Of a stretch of DNA of 49,757 nucleotides, positions 27,062 to 35,337 are shown piece after piece. The stretch's first letter is position 1. Each line of letters opens with the position of its first letter. The DNA is from Desulfobacterales bacterium (GTDB lineage Bacteria > Desulfobacterota > Desulfobacteria > Desulfobacterales > JAHEIW01). Both the position numbers and the translations under genes were made by a program. Under the pieces are notes generated by a model. That model made no database searches. It saw only the letters and a list, made by a program, of their open reading frames with translations, and had not been told where the DNA came from. The stretch covers positions 1-49,757 of the forward strand of contig JAQYWI010000015.1 of assembly GCA_030145015.1 (NCBI GenBank), written 5' to 3'.

Positions 27062-27499
27062 ATGTATCGCTTCAATTTAGAACCACTTTTAAATCATCGT
27101 CGCTACCAGGAAGAAGTTTTCCAGAAAGAACTCGCCGGTTCAAAAATACGCCTTGCCGCCGAAAAGGATAAATTATGGGTCTTGAGGCAAAAAAAACGAA
27201 AATACGTGCAACAGCTTCAAGAAAAACAAACCGACGGCCGTCCGGCATCTGAAATTAAATTGTTTGTTGATTTTGTCGATCAGCTTTCAAAAGAAATGGA
27301 CACCCAAAGACAGAACGTCCTGGAAGCGGAACGCGATTTTAATTTAAAGCGCCAGGATTTAATTGCCGCCCTGAAAAAGCGCAAAACACTGGACCGATTG
27401 AAAGAAAAGGGCCTGCAAGCCTATGAACGGGAACAGTTTAAAAAGGAGCGCAGCTTTATGGACGAAGTCGCCAGCCGTCAATTTAATCAAGAACCCTAG
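27062..27499 (+). CDS. fliJ: Flagellar export chaperone FliJ
   Basis: The 145-residue protein is almost wholly alpha-helical coiled coil, starting YRFNLEPLLNHRRYQEEVFQ and rich in Lys, Arg, Glu and Gln, as FliJ proteins are. FliJ forms the stalk of the FliI hexamer and contacts FlhA. It is separated from fliI by 267 bases that hold a low-complexity dyad, unusual for this pair. Its TAG stop is made by the TA target of a MITE-like element plus the first G of the element; without the element the sequence would read CCC TAA, so the protein is not truncated. Confidence 0.88.
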   Translation: MYRFNLEPLLNHRRYQEEVFQKELAGSKIRLAAEKDKLWVLRQKKRKYVQQLQEKQTDGRPASEIKLFVDFVDQLSKEMDTQRQNVLEAERDFNLKRQDLIAALKKRKTLDRLKEKGLQAYEREQFKKERSFMDEVASRQFNQEP

Positions 27500-27642
27500 A
27501 AGTGGTTTCAAAACCTCAGATCAGGTTCAAGGGCAAGGCGCAGGTCGATCGAGAAAGCGCAGCATACGTGGGTATGTGAGCATTTATCGGAGGCCTGCAA
27601 CGCAGCCATTGGGCCTTAGATGGGGTTTTGAAACCACTTTTA
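27497..27642. mobile_element. MITE-like element, copy 2 of family A
   Basis: The 144-base unit (27498-27641) has ends AGAAGTGGTTTCAAAAC and GTTTTGAAACCACTTTT, flanked by TA on both sides. It is the inverted counterpart of 13878-14021, with equal length and scattered substitutions. Its left end lies in the fliJ stop codon. The 270 bases between it and the fliK promoter hold no supported gene. Confidence 0.75.
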
Positions 27643-27913
27643 ACCGTTGTCCGCTCTTCTGCCCGGTCATTCACTTCTCTCTCTCCCGTAAATTAAACGT
27701 CGATACACTGCCAAGGTAATGATTGCCATTACAGGAAAATATTGCCGCAAAAAAACGGATTCACCCCACCGCAAATCCTTGGTTAAATGGATATCGCTGT
27801 TTTTTTTATGCGCGAATCGAATTTTTATTATTCTTATTTATTTCAAATATATAAGAAGTTTCATAGGTCGGGTTAGAGGCATCCTTCAGGCAACGTTTAC
27901 CTTTTTTAAAGGT

Positions 27914-27929
27914 TGGCACACTTGATGCA
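27914..27929 (+). promoter_or_regulatory. Sigma-54 promoter of the fliK-flgD-flgE-flbD operon
   Basis: TGGCACACTTGATGCA has exact GG-N10-GC spacing and a complete TGGCAC -24 element. The -12 element TGATGCA is close to TTGC. The start would be near 27940, 52 nt before fliK. Confidence 0.75.
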
Positions 27930-27991
27930 CAAGACAAAACCGTTATCGGTTTCGAAAGCCATTTCAATTGGAAAATACAAGGAAGGAAATT

Positions 27992-29623
27992 ATGTCGTCG
28001 AATGCGTTCATGCCGCCCGCTCTGCCTCAGACACCTGCTCCCGACTTAAATCGTGGGCCCGGCAAAAGCTCAGCTACGTTTAAATCCAATCGGCTGGGTG
28101 AATCATCAGATCAAAGCAAGAGTTTTTCGGATACTTTAAACCGGATTTCCGATCGTAACCACCACCGCAAACCAAATTCGACCGCTGCAGAGAAACCGGC
28201 GGTGAGATCCGGGCGGTCGGATACCGAATCGGTAAAACCGGAAAAAATGAGCAATACCAGCGCCCTTACACAGGATGACATCGAAGAAAACGGAGCGCAT
28301 GTATCTGGAAAAGAATCCCGACGCATTCACCCGTGGCTGGCCTTCGGTTTGATGCCTTATCATCTTATTAATGGTTCTTTGGCGGCGGAACCGCCGTCTG
28401 ATTCATCCAGCGGGCCCAGTTTGGGCATGCTCACCGATTTGATCGGACAGCTGCAATCGCAAGGACAGAAGGCTCACGGCGAGTGGGTGGGCATCGGCCC
28501 GTTTGAGCAGCTGCAGGCCAATATCTCACCGGAGGTGCTCAACCGATTTTTCTTTAAGCAGCTTGCCGCCTGGGCCATTCAGCATCAAGACAGCGGGGAT
28601 CTGACTGGCAAGCCTGCCCTGGATGGGACTTTAAACGGTCAGCCGGGATCATCAGTGGCCAATGTGAACGCGCCCCTTAACCCGCTGCTGAATATACTGG
28701 GAATGACCGGCGCCGCATGGGGTTTAAATCCGGATGCCAGTGGTTCCGGCGGGTTGAAAATGGCCCATTTAAATGAGGATCTTCTTCTTAAAATGACGAT
28801 GCTGTCTCCGCAGACAGGAACCAATATATCCGAAAATGCGAAAGGCGATTCAAATTCTGAAACCCTTTTGGAAGCACGAGTCCGGCAGCTGAGCGAAAAT
28901 TCTCAAACGTTAAAGAACCAGGCAGCCCTTAAAGCCGCTGTGGAACAACCGGCTAATCCGAATTCAAACACTGATGGGGTCACCGCTAAAACGCCGCAAG
29001 AGGTCTTCGGCATCAAAAGCGCCGTTCTCAAAAGCGAGATTCTGCCGATGCATGCGCTTGGCGATAAAATCAGCCAGATCGTTGGGGATAGTAAAGACAG
29101 CAGCTTTTTATTTTCACAGGATCAGATGCCGCAAGATCTGGCCCGGCTTGAAAATGCAGCCCAACGATCCGAAGCCGCTCGGCACGGCCTGATGTCCCAG
29201 ACCCTGAACCAAATTGTTCAAAAAGCCGCGCTTTCGTTTAACAACGGGCAGCATGAAGTTCAGATCGATCTGAAACCGGAGTTTTTGGGGCATATTCGGA
29301 TGCAAATCATTACCGAGAGTCAACAGGTCGCCGTCAGAATTATCGCCGAGCTGCCCTTCGTCAAGGACATGCTTGAAGGTAACTTGAATCAATTAAAGGC
29401 CGAATTACAAGCACAAGGTCTGAAAGTCGATGAACTGGAGGTCTCCGTTGCGAACGACTCCCGGGCGGATGATGATAAAAACCAAAAAGCGGCGGAAGTG
29501 CTTCGCGCGCGCGCTTTGAAAAACAGCCGTCTTTCCGATAATGCGGCCGCTGAGGAGCAGACCGACTTACACATTGGCCGCGGCGATGGAATTGCGGAAA
29601 CCGCCATCGATTATTTCGCATAA
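27992..29623 (+). CDS. fliK: Flagellar hook-length control protein FliK
   Basis: The 543-residue protein has a long, low-conservation, Ser/Pro/Gly-rich N-terminal region and a C-terminal Flg_hook domain (about 415-500) with EVQIDLKPEFLGHIRMQI and LKAELQAQGLKVDELEVSV. FliK acts as a ruler during hook export and switches FlhB specificity when the hook is complete. ATG at 27992 is chosen because AAGGAAGGAAA directly precedes it; the TTG at 27968 lacks a site. It is first in the hook operon. Confidence 0.92.
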   Translation: MSSNAFMPPALPQTPAPDLNRGPGKSSATFKSNRLGESSDQSKSFSDTLNRISDRNHHRKPNSTAAEKPAVRSGRSDTESVKPEKMSNTSALTQDDIEENGAHVSGKESRRIHPWLAFGLMPYHLINGSLAAEPPSDSSSGPSLGMLTDLIGQLQSQGQKAHGEWVGIGPFEQLQANISPEVLNRFFFKQLAAWAIQHQDSGDLTGKPALDGTLNGQPGSSVANVNAPLNPLLNILGMTGAAWGLNPDASGSGGLKMAHLNEDLLLKMTMLSPQTGTNISENAKGDSNSETLLEARVRQLSENSQTLKNQAALKAAVEQPANPNSNTDGVTAKTPQEVFGIKSAVLKSEILPMHALGDKISQIVGDSKDSSFLFSQDQMPQDLARLENAAQRSEAARHGLMSQTLNQIVQKAALSFNNGQHEVQIDLKPEFLGHIRMQIITESQQVAVRIIAELPFVKDMLEGNLNQLKAELQAQGLKVDELEVSVANDSRADDDKNQKAAEVLRARALKNSRLSDNAAAEEQTDLHIGRGDGIAETAIDYFA

Positions 29624-29687
29624 CCGTAACCGCAGAAGACGCTGCGACCGTTGCATATGAACCTGGAAAACATGCCGTGAGGTTAAA

Positions 29688-30422
29688 ATGACAACAATTA
29701 CCCCCTTAGATTCAAACGCGAACAGCGGCGATGCCCAGTCGAGCGCGCCGGTGAAAATTATGGGCAAAGATGATTTTTTGAACATGTTGATTGCCCAGCT
29801 TCAGCACCAGGATCCATTGAATCCCACTGACGGAACGGAATTTACCGCCCAATTGGCGCAGTTCAGTTCACTGGAGCAGCTTAGCAATATCAATGACAGC
29901 CTTCAGAACATGGAGCAGTTTCAAGCGTCACTGATCGACTCCCAGGCGGTATCGTACATCGGCAAGGAAATAACCGCCAAGGGCAATAGCGTGCAACTCG
30001 AAAGCGGTCGGCCGGTGGAATGTCATTTTGAGTTAGGGGCCAACGCCGCGCTGGCGGTGATTAGCGTTTATGATGCCAGCGGCGGTTTCGTGAAGTCGTT
30101 TGAGACCGGGCCGCTGAATTCTGGCAGACAATCCGCCGCCTGGGACGGCACGGATAATAACGGCAATTCGGCTTCAGCGGGACTTTACCGCTTTGAAGTG
30201 CAGGCCCTCGACGCCGAAAACCAGAGTTTAAGTGTGACACCATTGATAAGCTCGGTTGTGACCGGTGTGTCTTTTAAAAATCAGACCGTCAGCCTCATCA
30301 CCGGGCTTCAGACGGTGGCTATCGACGATGTTATCGAAGTTTCTGAAGCAACGGCGCCAGCCGCCACGGTCGCGACGAATTCAGAAACAAATTCAAATGA
30401 ACAACCAAATGGAGGGAATTAA
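29688..30422 (+). CDS. flgD: Hook assembly scaffold FlgD
   Basis: The 244 residues show the FlgD N-terminal motif [20 protein letters not shown] and [14 protein letters not shown], then the FlgD Ig-like/Tudor region with [20 protein letters not shown]. FlgD caps the growing hook and is then discarded. It follows fliK by 64 bases with a GTGAGG site and is followed by flgE after 2 bases. Confidence 0.95.
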   Translation: MTTITPLDSNANSGDAQSSAPVKIMGKDDFLNMLIAQLQHQDPLNPTDGTEFTAQLAQFSSLEQLSNINDSLQNMEQFQASLIDSQAVSYIGKEITAKGNSVQLESGRPVECHFELGANAALAVISVYDASGGFVKSFETGPLNSGRQSAAWDGTDNNGNSASAGLYRFEVQALDAENQSLSVTPLISSVVTGVSFKNQTVSLITGLQTVAIDDVIEVSEATAPAATVATNSETNSNEQPNGGN

Positions 30423-30424
30423 AA

Positions 30425-31675
30425 ATGATTGGTTCATTGTTTGCCGGGGTATCCGGACTCAATGTAAATTCTCAAGCCTTAACCGTGATTGGAGACAACA
30501 TTGCCAATGTCAACACAACGGCATTTAAAGGCAACCGCACTTCTTTCGCCAACGTTTTAAGTCAGTCGTTGGCGGGCGCCACTTCCAATGAAATCGGCCG
30601 CGGGGTGCAGTACTGGGGAACAACGGCCCTGTGGAGTCAGGGGTCTATTGAAAACACCTCTAACCCCACCGACATGGCCATCAACGGCGCCGGGTTTTTC
30701 CTTATGCGCGATAACACCAACGCCAATTTTTACACCCGGGCCGGCGATTTTACTTTTGATCGTGACGGGTTTCTGGTCAATCCGGACGGCATGTTCGTGC
30801 AGGGCTATGAAGTTACCGCTGTCCAGCCGGACGGCTCCCTGACTCTGGGTAATATCACCGACATCAATGTACCGGGGCAAAGCACCACCCCGCCACGGGC
30901 CACCACCTTATTTACGGTGGATGTCAACCTGGACGCCGAGGCGGCCAACCTGGAGACCTATTCCACAACAGTCATTGCCTATGATTCTTTGGGCAATGCC
31001 ATACCGGTGTCGCTGACGTTTGAAAAACAGGCGGCCAACGATTGGAATGTCAGCGTCAGCGTGCCGGCCGGAACCGTAACCACGCCGGCAACCGATGTCG
31101 CCATAAGTGTCGCCAACTATACCTTTGACGGCGCCACAGGTGCGCTGAACAACGGTGCTGATCCGGTCATTACCCTCAGCAACCTGCTTAGCGGGGCCAG
31201 CGATCTCAGCCTGACCTGGAACCTTTTCGAAGATACCACGACGGTGACCAACGGCGATCTGACCCAGTATGCCGCGCCTTCCATGACCACCTTCCAAACC
31301 CAGGACGGGCATACCGCAGGCGTGCTGCGGGGGGTTTCGATTGATGAAGAAGGGGTTGTGACCGGCAGCTATTCCAATGGCCAGCTGACACCGCTGTATC
31401 GGGTGACGCTGGCGGATTTTCCCAATTACTACGGCATTACCAAAATGGGCAGAAACCTGTATGCCGAGTCGCGGGATTCCGGCCAGCCCATGTACGGGCC
31501 TCCCCAGACGGCCAAACTGGGCAGTATCAGCTCAAGTTCCATCGAGATGTCCAATGTCGATCTGGCCCAGGAATTTGTTAAAATGATTAAGACCCAGCGG
31601 GCATTTCAGGCAAACTCGCGGGTCATTACCACCAGTGACGAAATCCTGGCCGAACTGATCAATATTAAACGTTAA
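30425..31675 (+). CDS. flgE: Flagellar hook protein FlgE
   Basis: The 416-residue protein has the axial-protein N-terminus (SGLNVNSQALTVIGDNIANV), a FlgE central domain, and the C-terminal LAQEFVKMIKTQRAFQANSR helix. It polymerises into the hook. A GGAGG site precedes the ATG. The base composition of its middle part is more GC-rich than that of neighbouring genes. Confidence 0.95.
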   Translation: MIGSLFAGVSGLNVNSQALTVIGDNIANVNTTAFKGNRTSFANVLSQSLAGATSNEIGRGVQYWGTTALWSQGSIENTSNPTDMAINGAGFFLMRDNTNANFYTRAGDFTFDRDGFLVNPDGMFVQGYEVTAVQPDGSLTLGNITDINVPGQSTTPPRATTLFTVDVNLDAEAANLETYSTTVIAYDSLGNAIPVSLTFEKQAANDWNVSVSVPAGTVTTPATDVAISVANYTFDGATGALNNGADPVITLSNLLSGASDLSLTWNLFEDTTTVTNGDLTQYAAPSMTTFQTQDGHTAGVLRGVSIDEEGVVTGSYSNGQLTPLYRVTLADFPNYYGITKMGRNLYAESRDSGQPMYGPPQTAKLGSISSSSIEMSNVDLAQEFVKMIKTQRAFQANSRVITTSDEILAELINIKR

Positions 31676-31795
31676 CCCTGATCGAAGCGGCGATATTGCG
31701 GCGGTCTCAGGCGGACACAGTTGAGATCTTGAAATCTCATCCGTCTGAGGCAAATCGCAAGCGTCTGCCGCAGTCAAACACAAAGGGATGTAAAG

Positions 31796-32017
31796 ATGAT
31801 TAAAGTAACACGACTCAATGATTCAGTGCTGATGGTCAACGTGGATCGGATTCAGTCTTTGCAGGCGATCCCCGAGACGGTGATTACCTTTACCAACAAC
31901 GATAAAATCATGGTCAAAGAACTGCTCGAAGAGGTGTCGCAGAGAATCGTCGACTATCAGCGCACGATCAATTCAAAAATGGTAAACGCGGACGGTCCGT
32001 CCCCGGATATTCCATAG
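31796..32017 (+). CDS. flbD: FlbD-family small flagellar protein (SwrD-like)
   Basis: The 73-residue protein matches the small FlbD family (not the Caulobacter regulator of that name): MIKVTRLND, VNVDRIQSLQAIPETVITFTN and a KELLEEVSQRIVDYQ helix. In Bacillus the homologue SwrD increases motor torque by supporting stator function, consistent with the stator operon that comes next. GGGATG lies near the ATG. It lies 120 bases after flgE. Confidence 0.9.
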   Translation: MIKVTRLNDSVLMVNVDRIQSLQAIPETVITFTNNDKIMVKELLEEVSQRIVDYQRTINSKMVNADGPSPDIP

Positions 32018-32407
32018 GAGATTGGAGACTGGAGATCGGCTCCGGCTGCTAAACAGCGCCGAGCGAGCGGTGAATCGTCAATCTCGCCATCTTTCAATCT
32101 CGTTGCCGTAAAAATTCAGACGGCCGGCATTTCGGGGAGCGGCCCAAGCTCCCCGGGCGGCGCGTGCGCCTATCCTCATTTTGCCCTGCCTGTCTTTAAT
32201 CATCGTCAATCTGTTGACAAAAAACAGTGAAAATTGACGTTAAATCCGGGTCTTCTCCGCTATTGGCGCTTATTTCTTAATGCCAACCGGTATCCGCCGG
32301 CTTATCCCCCCAAACGAGACGCTCAGTATTAATGTTTTTATCATTGACTTCAGATGATTACCCGTTCTAGCGGGATTACTGAATTTCAGCATCCCAATTA
32401 CGGCGTG
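32018..32407. other. Intergenic region before the stator operon
   Basis: No gene is supported. A GGAGATTGGAGACTGGAG stretch (32017-32036) is partly complementary to TCAATCTCGCC...TTCAATCTCG near 32078-32101. At 32133-32155 a perfect 8-base stem (CGGGGAGC/GCTCCCCG) with a 7-base loop could end the hook-operon transcript, though no T-run follows. Confidence 0.5.
32133..32155 (+). terminator. Possible hairpin terminator after flbD
   Basis: A perfect 8-base GC-rich stem with the loop GGCCCAA lies 116 bases beyond flbD. The absence of a T-run means it may be a factor-dependent or stabilising structure. Confidence 0.35.
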
Positions 32408-32423
32408 TGGCACAATACTTGCT
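32408..32423 (+). promoter_or_regulatory. Sigma-54 promoter of the stator/switch/export operon
   Basis: TGGCACAATACTTGCT matches the -24/-12 consensus except for A at the seventh base, with exact GG-N10-GC spacing. The start would be near 32435, leaving a leader of about 175 nt before motA. This promoter could serve the whole run from motA to the genes beyond fliA, as no other promoter is visible in those 14 kb. Confidence 0.85.
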
Positions 32424-32608
32424 AAAATTATTGAAAATAATGGGAATCCTGCGGATTTCCGGCAGATTTGGGATCCCGTACCGGATCAGGTGATGACAGG
32501 ATCCTTTCCAGGTTTGAAAGATAGGGCCGGGCCTGCATTCGCCGGATGCGGGACGGGGATAATGATGATTTCTTTGTTTATCTATCAAAACGGTATAGGA
32601 GTTGGCCA

Positions 32609-33388
32609 GTGGATATTACGACATTAATTGGAATTGCGGTTGCATTCGGTTTGGTCATCATTTCAATTTTAATGGGTGGTGATGGGACCTGGTTTATCAA
32701 TTATCCCTCGATAATGATCGTTATGGGCGGAACCATGGGCGCGACCCTTTTATCCTACCCTCTCTCAGAAGTGCTTGGCGTGTTCAAAGTAGCCAAAAAC
32801 GTTTTTTTACACCGTTCCCAGATAGCCGGCGAATACATTCCGCTGATGTCGGGTTTTGCCAAAAAGGCCCGGCAGGAGGGCATCCTGTCGTTTGAATCCC
32901 AGCTCAAGGATATCAAGGACCCTTTTCTGGCCCGCGGCATCCAGATGGCCATCGACGGCATGGAGTCTTCGTCCATTGAAGATGTGATGTCCATAGAGAT
33001 TCAGTACCTCCAAGAGCGACACCGGCTGGGTTCCGAAATATTCACCACCATGGGAACCTTTGCGCCGGCGGTCGGAATGCTGGGGACCATTATCGGGCTG
33101 GTGCAGATGCTCATGCAGATGGAAGACCCCAGCCAGATCGGTGCGCCCATGGCAGTAGCCCTGTTGACCACTTTTTACGGGACTTTGCTGGCGAATCTCC
33201 TGTTTTTACCGGTTGCCGGCAAACTGAAAACACGCAGCAAACAGGAAGTTCTGGTCAAACAGATGATTCTCGAAGGGGTAATTGCGATTCAGTCCGGCGA
33301 CAATCATCGCGTGGTCGAACAGAAATTAAAGGCTTTTATTGCGCCCAACGCCCGCCTAACCGCCAGCGCCGAACCGGCGAAAGCCTAA
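32609..33388 (+). CDS. motA: Stator protein MotA (PomA-like)
   Basis: The 259-residue protein has four membrane segments, the cytoplasmic loop between 2 and 3, and the MotA/TolQ/ExbB core (GTFAPAVGMLGTIIGLVQML and QIGAPMAVALLTTFYGTLLAN). Length and the AVALLTTFYG motif are closer to sodium-type PomA/MotP than to enteric MotA, so sodium use is possible but not proven. GTG at 32609 is chosen because AGGAG is 7 bases upstream and the family begins at DITTLIGI; the longer frame from 32546 adds an unrelated tail. Two MotB genes follow. Confidence 0.93.
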   Translation: MDITTLIGIAVAFGLVIISILMGGDGTWFINYPSIMIVMGGTMGATLLSYPLSEVLGVFKVAKNVFLHRSQIAGEYIPLMSGFAKKARQEGILSFESQLKDIKDPFLARGIQMAIDGMESSSIEDVMSIEIQYLQERHRLGSEIFTTMGTFAPAVGMLGTIIGLVQMLMQMEDPSQIGAPMAVALLTTFYGTLLANLLFLPVAGKLKTRSKQEVLVKQMILEGVIAIQSGDNHRVVEQKLKAFIAPNARLTASAEPAKA

Positions 33389-33391
33389 AAG

Positions 33392-34135
33392 ATGAAGAGA
33401 AAAAATCAAAGATCCGGGCTCAAAAACGATGATAGCGAATCCGGCGCCGGATGGGAAATTGTCTACTCCGGATTTGTTCTCATTATGCTGTGTTTTTTTA
33501 TCATGCTGTGTTCCTTTTCCACCATGGAGGAGGCCAAGATCATGCGATTTGTGCGCTCCTTCACGAATGCCGTCAGTTTTTTTCCCGGCGGGAGGAATTT
33601 TGAATCCAGCTCGGTTGTATTGCCGGAATCAGCGGGTATGGTCGCAAACCGGTCTGAACTCGCTAAAATTTTTGAAAATCTCGAAATGCTCTCCGATAGA
33701 TTCAATCTGAAAGATAAGATCGAACTGCTCTTTTCCCGGGAAGGCCTGGTGATGCGGCTGTCCGAACATACCATTTTCGAATCGGGGATGGCGTCCATTT
33801 CGCCGCAGGCGCTCCCGCTGCTTGAAAAGATCGGTGTGATTGTTGCCCAAACCGCCCATCTTATCCGGATCGAGGGGCACACCGACGATGTTCCCATCCA
33901 CACCGCTGTGTTTCCATCAAACTGGGAATTATCGACTGCCCGGGCGGTCAATGTTCTCAGGTACCTTATTGAGCACCACCGCATCGATTCGCTAAGGCTG
34001 TCGGCGGAAGGATTTGGTGAATTTCAGCCCCTGGTTGCCAACGATAGCCCTGAAAACCGGGCTAAAAATCGGAGAGTTGAAGTGATCTTCATACGACCGG
34101 ACCTTGAGAATCCAGCAATCGAGGAAAGCCCGTGA
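33392..34135 (+). CDS. MotB-like protein lacking the ion-binding aspartate
   Basis: The 247-residue protein has one N-terminal membrane segment (about 23-46) and a C-terminal OmpA peptidoglycan-binding domain (IEGHTDDVPI, NRAKNRRVEV). Aligned without gaps to the next gene product, GWEIVYSGFVLIM stands against GWLTTFNDLVTLL, so the essential ion-binding Asp of MotB/PomB is Gly here. It starts 3 bases after motA and overlaps the second motB by 4 bases. By family knowledge it could not carry ions alone; it may pair with the second MotB in a mixed dimer, act as a structural stator part, or be regulatory. The OmpA domain looks intact, so this is not a decaying gene. Confidence 0.85.
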   Translation: MKRKNQRSGLKNDDSESGAGWEIVYSGFVLIMLCFFIMLCSFSTMEEAKIMRFVRSFTNAVSFFPGGRNFESSSVVLPESAGMVANRSELAKIFENLEMLSDRFNLKDKIELLFSREGLVMRLSEHTIFESGMASISPQALPLLEKIGVIVAQTAHLIRIEGHTDDVPIHTAVFPSNWELSTARAVNVLRYLIEHHRIDSLRLSAEGFGEFQPLVANDSPENRAKNRRVEVIFIRPDLENPAIEESP

Positions 34136-34881
34136 GGAGACAGCGACAGAATTCCAGTGGCGAAGGCAATAATTCTCCCGGTTGGCTGACCACCTTTAAT
34201 GACCTGGTGACGCTGCTGATGGTTTTTTTTGTTCTGCTATTTACGATGAGCAGCATCGATGCCAGACAAATGCAGGAATTTCAGTATGCATTGCAAAGCG
34301 GACTGGGAATTTTAGAAGCGGGCCAAATGGTCGATATCAGTGTCAAAACGACCCAGCCGGTTGAGGACATGTCCCATAACAAGACCCAGCCCGAAGGCGT
34401 CAAGGGTTCTCCAGACGAGCGTCTAACCGGGCTTTTAAGCGATAAACTCATCAAATCTTTAGAAGCCGATTTTGAAATTCAGGTCACCCAAACCCAGCAG
34501 GGAATTCGGCTTTCTTTTGAAGACCAGATACTTTTTAATTTTGGCAAAGCGGACATCAACCCGGCCGGCTTTACGATGTTGGATCAGATCGCCAAAGCGC
34601 TCAAAAAAGTGCCCAAACCGGTGCGGGTTGAAGGTCATACAGACAATATTCCCATCCAGACCGCACGATTTCCCTCAAACTGGGAATTGTCGGTGGCGCG
34701 GGCCGTGAAGGTGGTCAAATATTTTGCCGAGGTCGGCAACATCGATCCGCACCGGCTTTCAGCGGTGGGATATGGTGAATCGCGACCGGTTGTCGCCAAT
34801 GACACGGCGTCCAACCGGGCCAAAAACAGGCGGGTTGAAATCCTTTTAATAACGGAGGACAAAGAGGAAAATGTCAAATAA
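34132..34881 (+). CDS. motB: Stator protein MotB (PomB-like)
   Basis: The 249-residue protein has the membrane segment TFNDLVTLLMVFFVLLFTMS, with the ion-binding Asp at about residue 24, and an OmpA domain (VEGHTDNIPI...NRAKNRRVEILLI). The segment resembles PomB/MotS, which fits the PomA-like MotA. It starts with GTG at 34132 inside the stop region of the preceding MotB-like gene (GTGA overlap) and overlaps fliL by 11 bases. It should form the ion channel with MotA and anchor it to peptidoglycan. Confidence 0.92.
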   Translation: MRRQRQNSSGEGNNSPGWLTTFNDLVTLLMVFFVLLFTMSSIDARQMQEFQYALQSGLGILEAGQMVDISVKTTQPVEDMSHNKTQPEGVKGSPDERLTGLLSDKLIKSLEADFEIQVTQTQQGIRLSFEDQILFNFGKADINPAGFTMLDQIAKALKKVPKPVRVEGHTDNIPIQTARFPSNWELSVARAVKVVKYFAEVGNIDPHRLSAVGYGESRPVVANDTASNRAKNRRVEILLITEDKEENVK

Positions 34882-35326
34882 ATTAATATTTCTAGTTGTT
34901 GCTGTTTTATTAGTCGTAACGTTAGGCCTGGCAGGCGGCTTTTTCATGATGTGGAATAAGCTATCGGCTTTAAATTCCCAGGCCAATGCCACCGTTCAGG
35001 ACCAACAGGTTCAGACCACGGCACTGGGAACCCTTTTTCCCCTGGACACCTTTATTGTCAATCTCGCTGACCAGGAACGCAGCCGTTATTTAAGAGTGAC
35101 CATGGATCTTGAGCTGGCGGCACCGACCGATGCTGAAAAACTCAACCAGCGGCTGCCCCAGGTAAGAGACCGTATTTTGATGCTGCTGCCCTCCAAGCGC
35201 TTTGCTGACATCGCCAGCATGGAAGGCAAGACGGCATTGCGAGATGAAATTATTGGCAAACTCAACGGCCTGTTCCCGGAAAACGTGATTACCAATATCT
35301 TTTTTTCGGAATTTGTCGTTCAATAA
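34871..35326 (+). CDS. fliL: Flagellar stator-associated protein FliL
   Basis: The 151-residue protein has one N-terminal membrane segment (about 5-27) and a periplasmic FliL domain (FPLDTFIVNLADQERSRYLR, then VRDRILMLLPSKRFADIASMEGKTALRDEI). FliL encircles stator units and supports torque. AGGAAA precedes the ATG, which lies inside the end of motB. Confidence 0.95.
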   Translation: MSNKLIFLVVAVLLVVTLGLAGGFFMMWNKLSALNSQANATVQDQQVQTTALGTLFPLDTFIVNLADQERSRYLRVTMDLELAAPTDAEKLNQRLPQVRDRILMLLPSKRFADIASMEGKTALRDEIIGKLNGLFPENVITNIFFSEFVVQ

Positions 35327-35337
35327 ATTATTGTCCT

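Noticed and set aside
27719..27925. 68-codon frame between the MITE-like element and fliK
   Set aside because: It overlaps the sigma-54 promoter of fliK, has biased, low-complexity residues and no family resemblance.
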